The position numbers were made by a program, and so were the translations under genes. The notes under the pieces were generated by a model that worked only from the letters and a program-made list of their open reading frames with translations, ran no database searches and was not told the origin of the DNA. Below, one piece after another: positions 18,728 through 28,309 of a stretch of 64,000 nt of DNA (its first letter is position 1; each line of letters begins with the position of its first letter). This DNA is from Flavobacteriales bacterium (lineage in GTDB: Bacteria > Bacteroidota > Bacteroidia > Flavobacteriales > Flavobacteriaceae): contig JAMOUV010000015.1 in the NCBI GenBank assembly GCA_027067965.1, positions 51,364 through 115,363 of the forward strand, given 5' to 3'.

Positions 18728-19666
18728 TTAATTGACCGGATTCACTTTTGATTTTTTTTCGGGGGTTAAGGATTTTTTTAATTTCATTCGCCCCGTAATA
18801 ATCAAAATGGCTCCGATAATGGTCAAAACACCTCCGATAATTTGAATTTCGGTAGGAAAATTTCCGAAAAATAGATAGGAACCAATTAGGACAAAAAATC
18901 CCTTGGTGGTACCAAGTACCGATTTTTTCGATACTTCGATATACTTCAGGGCATGCAATGAAGCAATTACCGTAAGAAAAGGCCCCAAAAACGAACCGAT
19001 CAACACATTATAATAGGCCTTGCGGGGAATTACGAATCCGTCCCCACTGAGCAAAAGATAAATAAAGAAAAAGGTCGTGAGAAAAATAACCCGGTTTATA
19101 GTCAAAACCACGGGAGACAATCGCCTTACGTATTTTTTTAGCAAGATGGTATTAAAAGCAAAAATAAACATGGAAATAATGGCGAATTCAGCACCGTCGA
19201 TAAACATATCCGAAAGATTGGTACCACCTTTATAACTTATTAAAAACGTACCGCTCAAGGCAATCACAATACCGATAAATTCGCGCAAATTTATTTTTTC
19301 TTTCAGAAATAAAATTCCCAAAATAACCACAAATACGGGAGACAAATTATTAAGAAAGGACACCACACTGGGATTTTCGACACTATGAATGGCTTTAAAA
19401 AAGAAAAATGTACCGGTCAGTTCCAAAATGCCGTTTATCAATAAAATACTGTATTCCTTCTTTCCGAAAGTTTTGTAAATATGAAAAGAACGGGTAACCA
19501 GACCGTAAATTACTATGAAAATTCCTCCCGTAAAAAACCACCAAAAACCGAATTGCGGAAAGGTGGTTTGATTCATTACCGCTTTACTGAAAATATAGAC
19601 ATTCGATACGGCAATTATCGAAAGGAAAGTCCATAAGTATCCTTTGGTTTGATCGCTTATTTTCAT
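18728..19666 (-). CDS. EamA/DMT family transporter
   Basis: The 312-residue integral membrane protein has ten predicted helices in two five-helix EamA repeats (first about 10-150, second about 165-300). NPSVVSFLNNLSPVFVVILGILFLKEKI is the typical end of repeat one. Drug/metabolite superfamily exporters of this kind move amino acids, nucleotides or other small metabolites; the substrate is not predictable. The start overlaps the stop of the oligopeptidase B gene by one base (TAATG), so both are in one operon. It converges with the transketolase gene without a visible hairpin terminator. Confidence 0.85.
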   Translation of the reverse strand: MKISDQTKGYLWTFLSIIAVSNVYIFSKAVMNQTTFPQFGFWWFFTGGIFIVIYGLVTRSFHIYKTFGKKEYSILLINGILELTGTFFFFKAIHSVENPSVVSFLNNLSPVFVVILGILFLKEKINLREFIGIVIALSGTFLISYKGGTNLSDMFIDGAEFAIISMFIFAFNTILLKKYVRRLSPVVLTINRVIFLTTFFFIYLLLSGDGFVIPRKAYYNVLIGSFLGPFLTVIASLHALKYIEVSKKSVLGTTKGFFVLIGSYLFFGNFPTEIQIIGGVLTIIGAILIITGRMKLKKSLTPEKKSKVNPVN

Positions 19667-21732
19667 TAAATATTCGTTTTATCAGCCAAATCCAAAATAA
19701 AAGTAAAATCACGAGCCGTATCATATAAGGACTTATACCTCCCCGTTGCCCCGCTATGTCCGGTTTTCATATCGGTATGTAACAGGATCACCCTATCGGC
19801 CGTTTGATGGTCCCGTAATTTGGCCACCCATTTGGCGGGCTCCCAATATTGCACTTGCGAATCATGGAAACCGGCGGTTGCCAAAATATTGGGATATTCA
19901 CGCGCTTCAATATTATCATAAGGCGAATAGGATTTAATATAATCATAAAATACTTTCTTGTTCGGATTGCCCCATTCTTCGTATTCGCCCGTGGTCAGCG
20001 GAATATTTTCATCTAACATGGTGGTCAGCACGTCCACAAAAGGCACTTGAGCCACAATGCCGTGAAATAAGCCGGGGGCCCAGTTGGCCACTACACCCAT
20101 CAATAATCCGCCCGCCGAACCACCCATGGCATATAATTTTCCGGGCGAAGTAATTCCTTCGGAAATTAAGTATTTTGCCACATCTATAAAATCATAAAAA
20201 GTATTTTTTTTCTTTAGTAATTTTCCGTCTTCATACCACTTCCGTCCCAGATATTCACCTCCTCTCACATGCGCAATGGCAAACACAAATCCCCGGTCGA
20301 GCAAGGACAAGCGGTTTCTGCTGAAATTATCGTCCACCGTAATACCGTATGCCCCGTAGCCATATAACAAAAGCGGATTGTTTTGATATAAATCCGTGTC
20401 TTTGTGCCAGACCAATGAAACGGGAATGCGGGTGCCGTCTCGACCGGGGGCCCATAACCGCACGGAACGATAATTATCTTTATCAAACCGGCCTCCCGCC
20501 ACTTCGTCTTCTTTCAAAACCACGGTCTCTTTCGTCCGCACGTCATATTCCAAGACACTGGCGGGTGTGGTGAGAGAATTATATACATATCGCAATTTTT
20601 TCGAATCCATTTCGGGATTCATACCTATATACACCGTATAAGTTTCTTCGGGAAAATCGATATAAATATCATTTTTCCGGTCGTAGGATAGAAGCCGCAA
20701 TTTGGTCAGGCCGTTATTTCGCTCGGTAAGGGCCATGAAATCCGAAAAAACTTCCAATTCTTCGATTAAAGTATCCGGTCTGTGGGGTAGAAATTCTTCC
20801 CATTCACCCATGGATTGATTTAAATCTCCCCGAATCAGTTTGTAATTTACGGCCTTGTCATTGGTCACGGCCAAAAACCGGGTGTCATGAAGATGATAGA
20901 GATAATATTCGATACCTTTACGACGTTTTTCCACCAGTTTAAATTCCGCCCCGGGCCGGCCGGCGGGAATATAGCGATACTCGGTTGTCGTATTGGCCGA
21001 TGCAATTAGATAAATATACGCTTCGGTTTTGCTTTTGGATACATGGATGTCATATTCGGGGTCGGTTTCTTCGTAAATCAATTCGTCAGTTGCCGGATCG
21101 GTTCCCAATGTATGTTTATACAAGCGATAGGCCCGCAATGTTTCGGGATGTTTGACCACATAAAAAAAAGTCCCGGAATCCTGCGCCCATACGCCGGTTC
21201 CGGTAGTGCCGGTTAATACTTCGTCGTATATTTTTCCGGTTGCCAAATTTTTAAACCTGATTTCATAAAGACGTCTTCCTTGAAAATCTTCGCCGAAAGC
21301 CAAAATTTTGTCGTCGGGCGAAATTTTTAACCCGCCGGGATGGTAAAAATCTCTTCCGGCAGCTCTTTCGTTGGCATCGAAAAATATTTCTTTGTCCTTT
21401 TCCCGACCGGTTTCCCAACGAAGAAATACAGGATATTCCTTGGCTTTGGGGTATTTGGTTTGATAATAATATTGCTTGTATTTATAAGGCACGCTTTCAT
21501 CTTCGTCTTTTAACCGGGATTTTAATTCTTCGAAAAGATTTTCCTTGAATTTTTCCGTATCGGAAGTGACTTTTCGAAAATAATCGTTTTCCTCTTCGAG
21601 ATAAGCGACCACTTCGGGATTTTCCCGTTCACGAAGCCAATAATAAGGATCTATTCTGATGTCATCGAATTTCTTTAGTTCAACCGGTTTTTTACGAGGT
21701 TCGGGCGGCACGATATTTGTTTTCATCTTCAT
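19666..21732 (-). CDS. ptrB: Oligopeptidase B (S9A serine peptidase)
   Basis: The 688-residue protein matches oligopeptidase B, a trypsin-like peptidase that cuts short peptides after Arg or Lys. An N-terminal propeller lid starts with the family signature DPYYWLRERENPEVVAYLEEEN. The C-terminal hydrolase domain has MGGSAGGLLMG with nucleophile Ser539 and LHTDMKTGHSG with the catalytic His. No signal peptide is present, so it acts in the cytoplasm. A TACCTTTG promoter lies 14-21 bases upstream of the start. Translationally coupled to the downstream EamA transporter, which might export peptide or amino acid products (inference). Confidence 0.93.
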   Translation of the reverse strand: MKMKTNIVPPEPRKKPVELKKFDDIRIDPYYWLRERENPEVVAYLEEENDYFRKVTSDTEKFKENLFEELKSRLKDEDESVPYKYKQYYYQTKYPKAKEYPVFLRWETGREKDKEIFFDANERAAGRDFYHPGGLKISPDDKILAFGEDFQGRRLYEIRFKNLATGKIYDEVLTGTTGTGVWAQDSGTFFYVVKHPETLRAYRLYKHTLGTDPATDELIYEETDPEYDIHVSKSKTEAYIYLIASANTTTEYRYIPAGRPGAEFKLVEKRRKGIEYYLYHLHDTRFLAVTNDKAVNYKLIRGDLNQSMGEWEEFLPHRPDTLIEELEVFSDFMALTERNNGLTKLRLLSYDRKNDIYIDFPEETYTVYIGMNPEMDSKKLRYVYNSLTTPASVLEYDVRTKETVVLKEDEVAGGRFDKDNYRSVRLWAPGRDGTRIPVSLVWHKDTDLYQNNPLLLYGYGAYGITVDDNFSRNRLSLLDRGFVFAIAHVRGGEYLGRKWYEDGKLLKKKNTFYDFIDVAKYLISEGITSPGKLYAMGGSAGGLLMGVVANWAPGLFHGIVAQVPFVDVLTTMLDENIPLTTGEYEEWGNPNKKVFYDYIKSYSPYDNIEAREYPNILATAGFHDSQVQYWEPAKWVAKLRDHQTADRVILLHTDMKTGHSGATGRYKSLYDTARDFTFILDLADKTNI

Positions 21733-21745
21733 GTCGTTTAAATTG

Positions 21746-21753
21746 CAAAGGTA
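21746..21753 (-). promoter_or_regulatory. Promoter of ptrB-EamA operon
   Basis: TACCTTTG on the minus strand matches TAnnTTTG, about 14 bases before the start codon. Confidence 0.55.
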
Positions 21754-21844
21754 AGTTATTCATTAGAAAAAAAACGGAAGCATACGGGAAACCGGATTAA
21801 GCGGATTATCCGCAAAAAAAACGTAATTATTTCAAAATAAACAA

Positions 21845-21875
21845 ATTGGCTTTTCAAAATTATTCCTTACTTTTG
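21845..21875 (+). promoter_or_regulatory. Promoter of metallopeptidase pair, TTG-N20-TACTTTTG
   Basis: TTG at 21845-21847 and TACTTTTG at 21868-21875 are 20 bases apart. The predicted start near 21882 excludes the longer TTG-initiated frame and supports the ATG at 21903. Confidence 0.7.
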
Positions 21876-21902
21876 CTGTTAATTAAAATTTTTAAAATCG
21901 TT

Positions 21903-24566
21903 ATGAAACATTTTTCCGCCCTATTTATATTATTAGCCCTCAGCTATATTTTACCTTTTAAAATCTTTTCACAAAAAAACAATAAATCCTCTATACCTTA
22001 TAAAATTGTTTTTCATGAACCTTTACCGGCGGAATATACTTTTTTCAAATTAAAGGATTTGATTGACAAAGCCCGCCTCGAAGAAGCGCCTTTCCGCTGG
22101 GAATCCGATCGGTCAAATACTTACTTGGAGTTTCCGGTGGATAAAAACAGTTATGAAAAATTCAATTTATTCCGCACCCGTTATATGGAAGCCGATTTGG
22201 CCCGGAAATACCCTGCCATCAAAACTTATGTCGGAAAAAGTAAAAACGGAAAGACCCTTTACTTAAGCATAACACCGTATGAAATTACGGGTATTGTTTT
22301 ACGTCCGGGAAAAAATACTTTTTTGGTCAAACAATATGACGCCACGAGATGGATTGGATTCGACAGGACCAAACAGGAATTTCCTCAAGAAGAATTTGTA
22401 TGCGAAACGGATGCCATTCCGAGTCAAAATGACAAGCGTCCTTATTCACAGCGGGCCTCTTCCTCACCCATTTTAAGAAAATACAGATATGCCATTTCCA
22501 CCACGGGGGAGTACACCCAATATCAATTAAACCGGCTCGGCATACCGGCCACCGAAACCGAAGCGAATAAAAAGGCGGCTGTGGTGGGCGCTTTAATTAC
22601 GGCCATCACGCGCATGAATAGTGTGTATGAAAGAGAATCGGCTATCAGTCTCGAATTGGTAAGTAATAATGATGCGGTTATTTTTTTGGATGCCAATACC
22701 GATCCGTTCGATAATTCTACTACCTCTATGAATTCTTTATTAAGTGCCAATAAAACCACATTGAATAACCACATCGGTGAGTCGAATTATGACGTGGGGC
22801 AAGTTTGGTGTCAGGGAGGGCTGCAAGGATTGGCTATGCTAAATAGTGTATGTAATAATTCAACCAAAGCTATGGGCGCCGTACGGGGCAATCATCCCGA
22901 GACGGACAGATTTATCGTTTCCGTCGCTTCGCATGAATTAGGTCATCAATTCGGTGCTTCACATGTATTTTATAATAATTGTGGAGGTAACCGCTCGGAT
23001 AATCATGCGGTGGAAACAGGAAGCGGCACCACTATCATGGCCTATGCAGGAATTTGTCCGCCGAATATACAAAACTATACGGATGACCGGTTTAATTTTA
23101 TATCACTACGAGATTTTCAATCATCTTTTATCACTACCGGAAGTTGCAGTCAAAATATAGATTTAGTCAATCATGAACCCCAAGTAAATGCAGGACCGGA
23201 TAAATACATTCCCAAAGAAACACCTTTTGTATTGAGTGCTATGGGAGCCGACCCGGACGGAGACCACCTTACCTATACATGGGACGAAGAAGATTTACCC
23301 AATCATAACCACAGTAGCACGCCGCAGGCAAATTGGATCACGGGGCCCATGTTTCGTCCCTATCCCGCCCGAACCGAAAATTATCGCTATTTTCCGAAAC
23401 TGGAAGACATTCTTCAGGCCACTACGGCTAATCCGTCCACCGCTTGGGAAGTATTGCCCGCCGTTCAACGGATTTTGAAATTTAATGTGACGGTCCGGGA
23501 TAATAATACCGAAGCAGGTCTAACCCACAACGATGAAATATTTTTGGGTGTGGATACTACCGCAGGGCCGTTCAAATTTACCTCTCAAACATCGGATGAG
23601 GTATGGCAACACGGACAAAACGTAAACATTACATGGGATGTAGCCCAAACCGACCAAGGCAATATCAGCTGTTCTCATGTGCATTTAATTATGGCACCCG
23701 ACGGAGCACATTTTACCGACACACTTGCCGCCCATATACCCAATACGGGAGCATATACCTTTACTGTTCCCAACGGATTAAACACCCCGCAAGGCCGGCT
23801 TATGCTTAAAGCTGATGATAATTATTTTTTCACCGTTGCACTTGGCAAAATTCGAGTCGGAAATTATACCGTTGCATGTCATAACAATTTTAATGCAAAT
23901 CCTTCCAAAACAATTCCCGATAACACCCCTTCGGGTATTTCCGATACCATAAGCATAGCAACCAATGAATATATTTCGGATGTCAATGTATATGTCGATA
24001 TTTCGCATAATTACATTGCCGATTTGGTAATAAGTTTAATTTCCCCTGCAGGAAACGAAGTGGTTTTATGGGACAGAAATTGCGGAAATCAAGATAATCT
24101 CAATTTCGTTTTCGATGATCAAGGTAATCAAATCGATTGTTCGAACCTGTCGGGTAACCTACGGCCCGTTAATTCGCTTTCGGTATTTAATTCCCAATAC
24201 ACGCAAGGTGATTGGGTTCTAAAAGTCAGCGATCATTCCTCGCCCGATGGCGGTGTGTTGAATGCTTGGGGATTGGATTTTTGTTATCTCCAGCAAGGAG
24301 TGGAAAAAACCAATTTTCAAAACATTCAAATTTATCCCGTTCCCGCCGATGAAAACATTCATATTAAATTTCATAATCAGGCATCGCAAGCCGTGGTCAC
24401 ACAAATATTCGATTTGAACGGAAGACTTTTATTGAAAAAAACTTTTCATCCGAATGAGAGGAATGTTAATTTAATTTTAAAAGTTGATACATTCTCCGCA
24501 GGAAATTATATATTGCAAATTAATCAAGGTAAATATTTCTATAACGGAATAATCAGTATTTACTAA
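21903..24566 (+). CDS. Secreted reprolysin-like metallopeptidase with P domain and T9SS sorting domain, copy 1
   Basis: The 887-residue protein has a signal peptide (about 1-24) and a propeptide-like region. The zinc-binding motif HELGHQFGASH (from His344) and the Met-turn TTIMAYAGICPP mark a metzincin of the reprolysin-like group found in Bacteroidota. An Ig/cadherin-like segment (about 420-480) and a proprotein-convertase P domain (about 655-790, ISDVNVYVDISHNYIADLVISL) follow. A C-terminal type IX sorting domain of about 80 residues (IYPVPADENIHIKF, then GNYILQI) completes it. It should be exported through Sec and T9SS, then released or anchored at the cell surface to degrade proteins. A paralogue lies 26 bases downstream. 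Confidence 0.88.
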   Translation: MKHFSALFILLALSYILPFKIFSQKNNKSSIPYKIVFHEPLPAEYTFFKLKDLIDKARLEEAPFRWESDRSNTYLEFPVDKNSYEKFNLFRTRYMEADLARKYPAIKTYVGKSKNGKTLYLSITPYEITGIVLRPGKNTFLVKQYDATRWIGFDRTKQEFPQEEFVCETDAIPSQNDKRPYSQRASSSPILRKYRYAISTTGEYTQYQLNRLGIPATETEANKKAAVVGALITAITRMNSVYERESAISLELVSNNDAVIFLDANTDPFDNSTTSMNSLLSANKTTLNNHIGESNYDVGQVWCQGGLQGLAMLNSVCNNSTKAMGAVRGNHPETDRFIVSVASHELGHQFGASHVFYNNCGGNRSDNHAVETGSGTTIMAYAGICPPNIQNYTDDRFNFISLRDFQSSFITTGSCSQNIDLVNHEPQVNAGPDKYIPKETPFVLSAMGADPDGDHLTYTWDEEDLPNHNHSSTPQANWITGPMFRPYPARTENYRYFPKLEDILQATTANPSTAWEVLPAVQRILKFNVTVRDNNTEAGLTHNDEIFLGVDTTAGPFKFTSQTSDEVWQHGQNVNITWDVAQTDQGNISCSHVHLIMAPDGAHFTDTLAAHIPNTGAYTFTVPNGLNTPQGRLMLKADDNYFFTVALGKIRVGNYTVACHNNFNANPSKTIPDNTPSGISDTISIATNEYISDVNVYVDISHNYIADLVISLISPAGNEVVLWDRNCGNQDNLNFVFDDQGNQIDCSNLSGNLRPVNSLSVFNSQYTQGDWVLKVSDHSSPDGGVLNAWGLDFCYLQQGVEKTNFQNIQIYPVPADENIHIKFHNQASQAVVTQIFDLNGRLLLKKTFHPNERNVNLILKVDTFSAGNYILQINQGKYFYNGIISIY

Positions 24567-24592
24567 AAAACATTTACTTAAAATTTAATTCC

Positions 24593-27262
24593 ATGAAAAA
24601 AATATTTTTGGCAGTCATTCTTTTATTATATTTTCAAACAAATGCACAAAAAATATTTAATCCGGTTCATTCCCCTTCGGGAACCATTACATTGCCCCAA
24701 AACAGAATACCCTCGGAATATATTTTATATAAAGTAAACAAAACCCAACTTTTGGCGGCACTTGAAGAAGCCCCCGATCATATAAAAAATCAAAATTCCC
24801 CGGTCACAATACGTATTCCTTTACCCGACGGAAGCATGGAAATTTTCGAAATGTTTCGTACACATCCCATGGCACCCGAACTGGAAGAACAAATGCCCGA
24901 TAATAAATCATTTAGGGGTATTAATCGAAAAAAATCTTTGCGCCTCCGGTTAGACATCAACCGAAGCGGAGTTTTCTATGCCGTTTACGGATTGAAAAAA
25001 TCGACGGCTGTTTTTCAAATTTTCGATAACGATCAAACTTATATTTTGTATTATCAAAATATGCAAACAAGACCCGAGGAACACGCCTGCGGTGTGACGG
25101 AACAAATTCAATATGACGAAAACTTTTACCAACGCACCACCGGCATGTTTGACGACGGGTTAATCAGAAAATACCGTTTGGCCTACGCAACCACCGGTGA
25201 GTTTTCGCAATTTCATATACAACGTGCTATAAATAACGGTACTTTGAGCAGCAATGCCACCGATGCGGAAAAAAAACAATCGGTTTTAGATGCTTTGGTA
25301 GTCATTGTGAACCGCATAAATGAAGTATATGAGGTGGATGCCGGAATTACCATGGAGATTATTCCAAATAACCTCAGTATCATTTATTTAGACCCTTCTA
25401 CAGATCCCTATACCAATGACAATCCCAGCAACTTGCTTACGGAAAATCAATCCAACTTAGACAGCGTTATAGGAAATTCCAATTACGATATCGGCCATGT
25501 GGCCTCGACGGGTGGAGGCGGATTGGCCAGTTTGGGTTCGGTTTGTGTTACCGGTAGAAAGGCAAAAGGCGAAACGGGTTTGGCAAATCCGGTAGGAGAC
25601 GAATATGCCATCGATTATGCCGCCCATGAAATGGGACATCAATTCGGGGCCAATCATACTTTTGCCAATTATTGCAATGGCAACAGGAACCCTGCAACAT
25701 CCGTCGAACCCGGCAGTGGTAATACCATTATGGCTTATGCCGGCGTTTGCGCGCCTAACGTACAAGAAGATAGCGATCCACAGTTTCATTATATATCACT
25801 CTATGAAATATGGAACCACATTTCATCTCATACCTGCGCCGCCACGTCAAATTCTAATAATCATGCGCCTACGGTTACTACCGGCCAAGACAAATATATT
25901 CCTAAAAAAACCCCTTTCTTACTGGAAGCCACCGCTTCCGATTCAGACGGAAATAGCTTAACCTACAGTTGGGATGAAATGGATGTTTTCAGAGATTCGG
26001 GCCATACCAACGCTACTCCGAATGAAAATAACACTTCGGGCCCTATGTTTAAAGTGAATGTGCATCATCCCGAAAACTACAGATATTTTCCCCGAATTTC
26101 GAATATTTTGGACGGCAGTTACGGCAATGATTGGGAAGTCTTGCCCAATGTTTCAAGGATTTTGCAATTTCAAGTTGTCGTGAGAGATAATGTGGCGCCC
26201 GGCGGACAAATTGCTCATGACGATATCGCTTTGGGTATAGATGCCACTACCGGTCCTTTCAGAATTACTTCTACCACCACCGACGAACAATGGGATATCG
26301 GCAGTACACATACAGTAACCTGGGATGTGGCGGGCACTACCGGTGGAAATGTCAATTGTAGTTCAGTGGATATTCTTTTATCTGCAAACGGCGGGCATAC
26401 CTTCCCTTACGTATTGGCCTCCAATACACCCAATGACGGTTCCCAAACCATTACTTTGCCTTCATCCCTCCATGCCTATCATGCAAGATATATGATCAAA
26501 GCCCATAATAATTATTTTTTCGATATTAACCGTGGAAAAATTCGCATCGGAAATTATACCGAAAATTGTAATAATAATTTTACCAATAACACCGCGGTAA
26601 TAATTCCCGATGATAATCCTAACGGAGCCATTTCTACCATTTCCATAAACGATTCATTCGAAATAAGCGATATAAATTTGACCGTCGATATTTCGCACAC
26701 TTACATTCAGGATTTACAAATAAAACTTATTTCGCCCCAAGGAACCGAAGTATTGGTCTGGAATCGTAATTGTTCGGGACAAGATAATATCAATGTCACA
26801 TTTGATGACGAAGCCGCCAATAATATAAATTGTGATAATATGAATTCAGGCGGAAGATACAAACCTATTAATCCTTTATCCGTAATCGAAGGAGAAAATG
26901 CCCACGGTCTTTGGACTTTAAAAGTTTCCGATCACAACCGGCAGGATAGTGGAATCCTTAACTCTTGGAAAATCAATTTATGTAAAATGACATTGGTGGA
27001 TATTTCAAAGAATCCTGTCGAAAATTTGGAAATTTATCCCATCCCTGCCGATGATTTTATTACCATTCGATTTGACGCTTCCACTGAAAATCCCGCAATA
27101 ACCGTAACGGATATGAACGGCCGGCACATTTACCGTTCCTCTCTTAGAGAAACAGGCAAAATATCTCGCAAAATAAATGTAAAAAATTGGGCGAAAGGAA
27201 TTTATATTTTTCATATCACCGACGGAAACAAGAGTTCCATACAGAAAGTTATTGTCAAATAA
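24593..27262 (+). CDS. Secreted reprolysin-like metallopeptidase with P domain and T9SS sorting domain, copy 2
   Basis: The 889-residue paralogue of the preceding gene has the same architecture: signal peptide (to about residue 19, NAQK), zinc site HEMGHQFGANH (from His345), Met-turn NTIMAYAGVCAP, Ig-like segment with DKYIPKKTPFLLEATASDSDGN, P domain (about 662-802, ISDINLTVDISHTYIQDLQIKL) and T9SS sorting domain (LEIYPIPADDFITIRF, then AKGIYIFHI). The catalytic core is the most conserved and the propeptide the most diverged. It shares the upstream promoter with copy 1, and the unit ends at the terminator at 27293-27322. The pair likely arose by tandem duplication and may differ in substrate preference. 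Confidence 0.88.
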   Translation: MKKIFLAVILLLYFQTNAQKIFNPVHSPSGTITLPQNRIPSEYILYKVNKTQLLAALEEAPDHIKNQNSPVTIRIPLPDGSMEIFEMFRTHPMAPELEEQMPDNKSFRGINRKKSLRLRLDINRSGVFYAVYGLKKSTAVFQIFDNDQTYILYYQNMQTRPEEHACGVTEQIQYDENFYQRTTGMFDDGLIRKYRLAYATTGEFSQFHIQRAINNGTLSSNATDAEKKQSVLDALVVIVNRINEVYEVDAGITMEIIPNNLSIIYLDPSTDPYTNDNPSNLLTENQSNLDSVIGNSNYDIGHVASTGGGGLASLGSVCVTGRKAKGETGLANPVGDEYAIDYAAHEMGHQFGANHTFANYCNGNRNPATSVEPGSGNTIMAYAGVCAPNVQEDSDPQFHYISLYEIWNHISSHTCAATSNSNNHAPTVTTGQDKYIPKKTPFLLEATASDSDGNSLTYSWDEMDVFRDSGHTNATPNENNTSGPMFKVNVHHPENYRYFPRISNILDGSYGNDWEVLPNVSRILQFQVVVRDNVAPGGQIAHDDIALGIDATTGPFRITSTTTDEQWDIGSTHTVTWDVAGTTGGNVNCSSVDILLSANGGHTFPYVLASNTPNDGSQTITLPSSLHAYHARYMIKAHNNYFFDINRGKIRIGNYTENCNNNFTNNTAVIIPDDNPNGAISTISINDSFEISDINLTVDISHTYIQDLQIKLISPQGTEVLVWNRNCSGQDNINVTFDDEAANNINCDNMNSGGRYKPINPLSVIEGENAHGLWTLKVSDHNRQDSGILNSWKINLCKMTLVDISKNPVENLEIYPIPADDFITIRFDASTENPAITVTDMNGRHIYRSSLRETGKISRKINVKNWAKGIYIFHITDGNKSSIQKVIVK

Positions 27263-27292
27263 CCCTTGACAGTATAACAAAACGGAGATACA

Positions 27293-27322
27293 AACCGTGT
27301 GCGAATGCATACGGTTTTTTTT
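27293..27322 (+). terminator. Intrinsic terminator of metallopeptidase pair
   Basis: A 10-bp stem (27293-27302 with 27307-27316, one G-U pair), GAAT loop and a T-run follow copy 2 by 30 bases. Confidence 0.8.
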
Positions 27323-27326
27323 GTTT

Positions 27327-27357
27327 TTGGATGCCATTTAAGGATTTTCTATTTTTG
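27327..27357 (+). promoter_or_regulatory. Promoter of sugar kinase-asparaginase operon
   Basis: TTG at 27327-27329 and TATTTTTG at 27350-27357 with 20 bases between. Transcription would start about ten bases before the ATG at 27374, excluding the longer frame from 27299. Confidence 0.7.
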
Positions 27358-27373
27358 TTTTTTACACAGCCCT

Positions 27374-28309
27374 ATGAAAAAGATTATCATCGCCGGCACC
27401 ATTGCGTTTGACGAAGTGACAACCCCGCTCGGACATTCGGGAAAGAAATTGGGCGGTTCGGCTACCTATCTATCTTTTGCAAGTGCTTTATTTCCTGCCC
27501 GAATCGGAGTGGTTTCCATTGTAGGAAATGATTTTCCCCGCAAATATTTACAAAAATTTACCAATCGACATATCGACATCTCGGGAGTGGAAATTTCCAA
27601 AGAACATAAGACCTTTTATTGGAAAGGGCTTTATTACGAAAATATGAACAAACGGGATACCCTCATTACGGAAGTAAATGCCCTCGCCTATTTCAATCCG
27701 GTATTGCCCGAAAAATTCAAACGAGCCGATTTGGTGATTTTGGGCAATCTGCACCCGGGTATCCAACAGGAAATTCTCAATCAACTTTCCTCTCGGCCGG
27801 ATTTGGTCATCCTGGACACCATGAATTTTTGGATGGATACGGCCATGGAGTCTTTAAAAAAGGTGATTTCAAGAGTGGATTTATTGTTGGTAAATGAAGA
27901 AGAAGCACGGCAACTTACCGGTAAATACGCCATGGTTCATGCAGCAAAAAAAATCATGCGGATGGGGCCAAAATACGTCATAATAAAACAAGGCGAATAT
28001 GGTTCCATTTTATTTTCACAAGACGACATATTTTTTGCCCCCGCCTACCCGTTGGAAAAGGTATATGACCCAACCGGCGCGGGAGATACCTTTGCGGGCG
28101 GATTTGCCGGACATCTTTCGTTATATGATAAAATCGGTCTGCCCGAAATGAAAAATGCTTTAATTTGTGCATCGAATTTGGCATCATTTACAGTAGAAGC
28201 ATTCGGTACCGACCGTTTGGAAGAAATTACACGCCGGGATATCGAACGCCGGATAGAAGAATTTATTAGAATGACATCCTATCCACTCCAACAAAAAATT
28301 AACGTATGA
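27374..28309 (+). CDS. PfkB-family carbohydrate kinase
   Basis: The 311-residue protein (ATG at 27374, supported by the promoter position) belongs to the ribokinase/PfkB family. It has the N-terminal GGSATYLSFASALF substrate loop, the NEEEARQLTG segment, and the anion-hole/catalytic motif DPTGAGDTFAGGFAGH with the catalytic Asp. It phosphorylates a sugar or nucleoside with ATP; the residues seen do not settle the substrate. The TGA overlaps the asparaginase ATG, so the two are translationally coupled. In Flavobacteriia a kinase of this type is often encoded near purine and RNase H genes; here that link is not kept. Confidence 0.88.
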   Translation: MKKIIIAGTIAFDEVTTPLGHSGKKLGGSATYLSFASALFPARIGVVSIVGNDFPRKYLQKFTNRHIDISGVEISKEHKTFYWKGLYYENMNKRDTLITEVNALAYFNPVLPEKFKRADLVILGNLHPGIQQEILNQLSSRPDLVILDTMNFWMDTAMESLKKVISRVDLLLVNEEEARQLTGKYAMVHAAKKIMRMGPKYVIIKQGEYGSILFSQDDIFFAPAYPLEKVYDPTGAGDTFAGGFAGHLSLYDKIGLPEMKNALICASNLASFTVEAFGTDRLEEITRRDIERRIEEFIRMTSYPLQQKINV

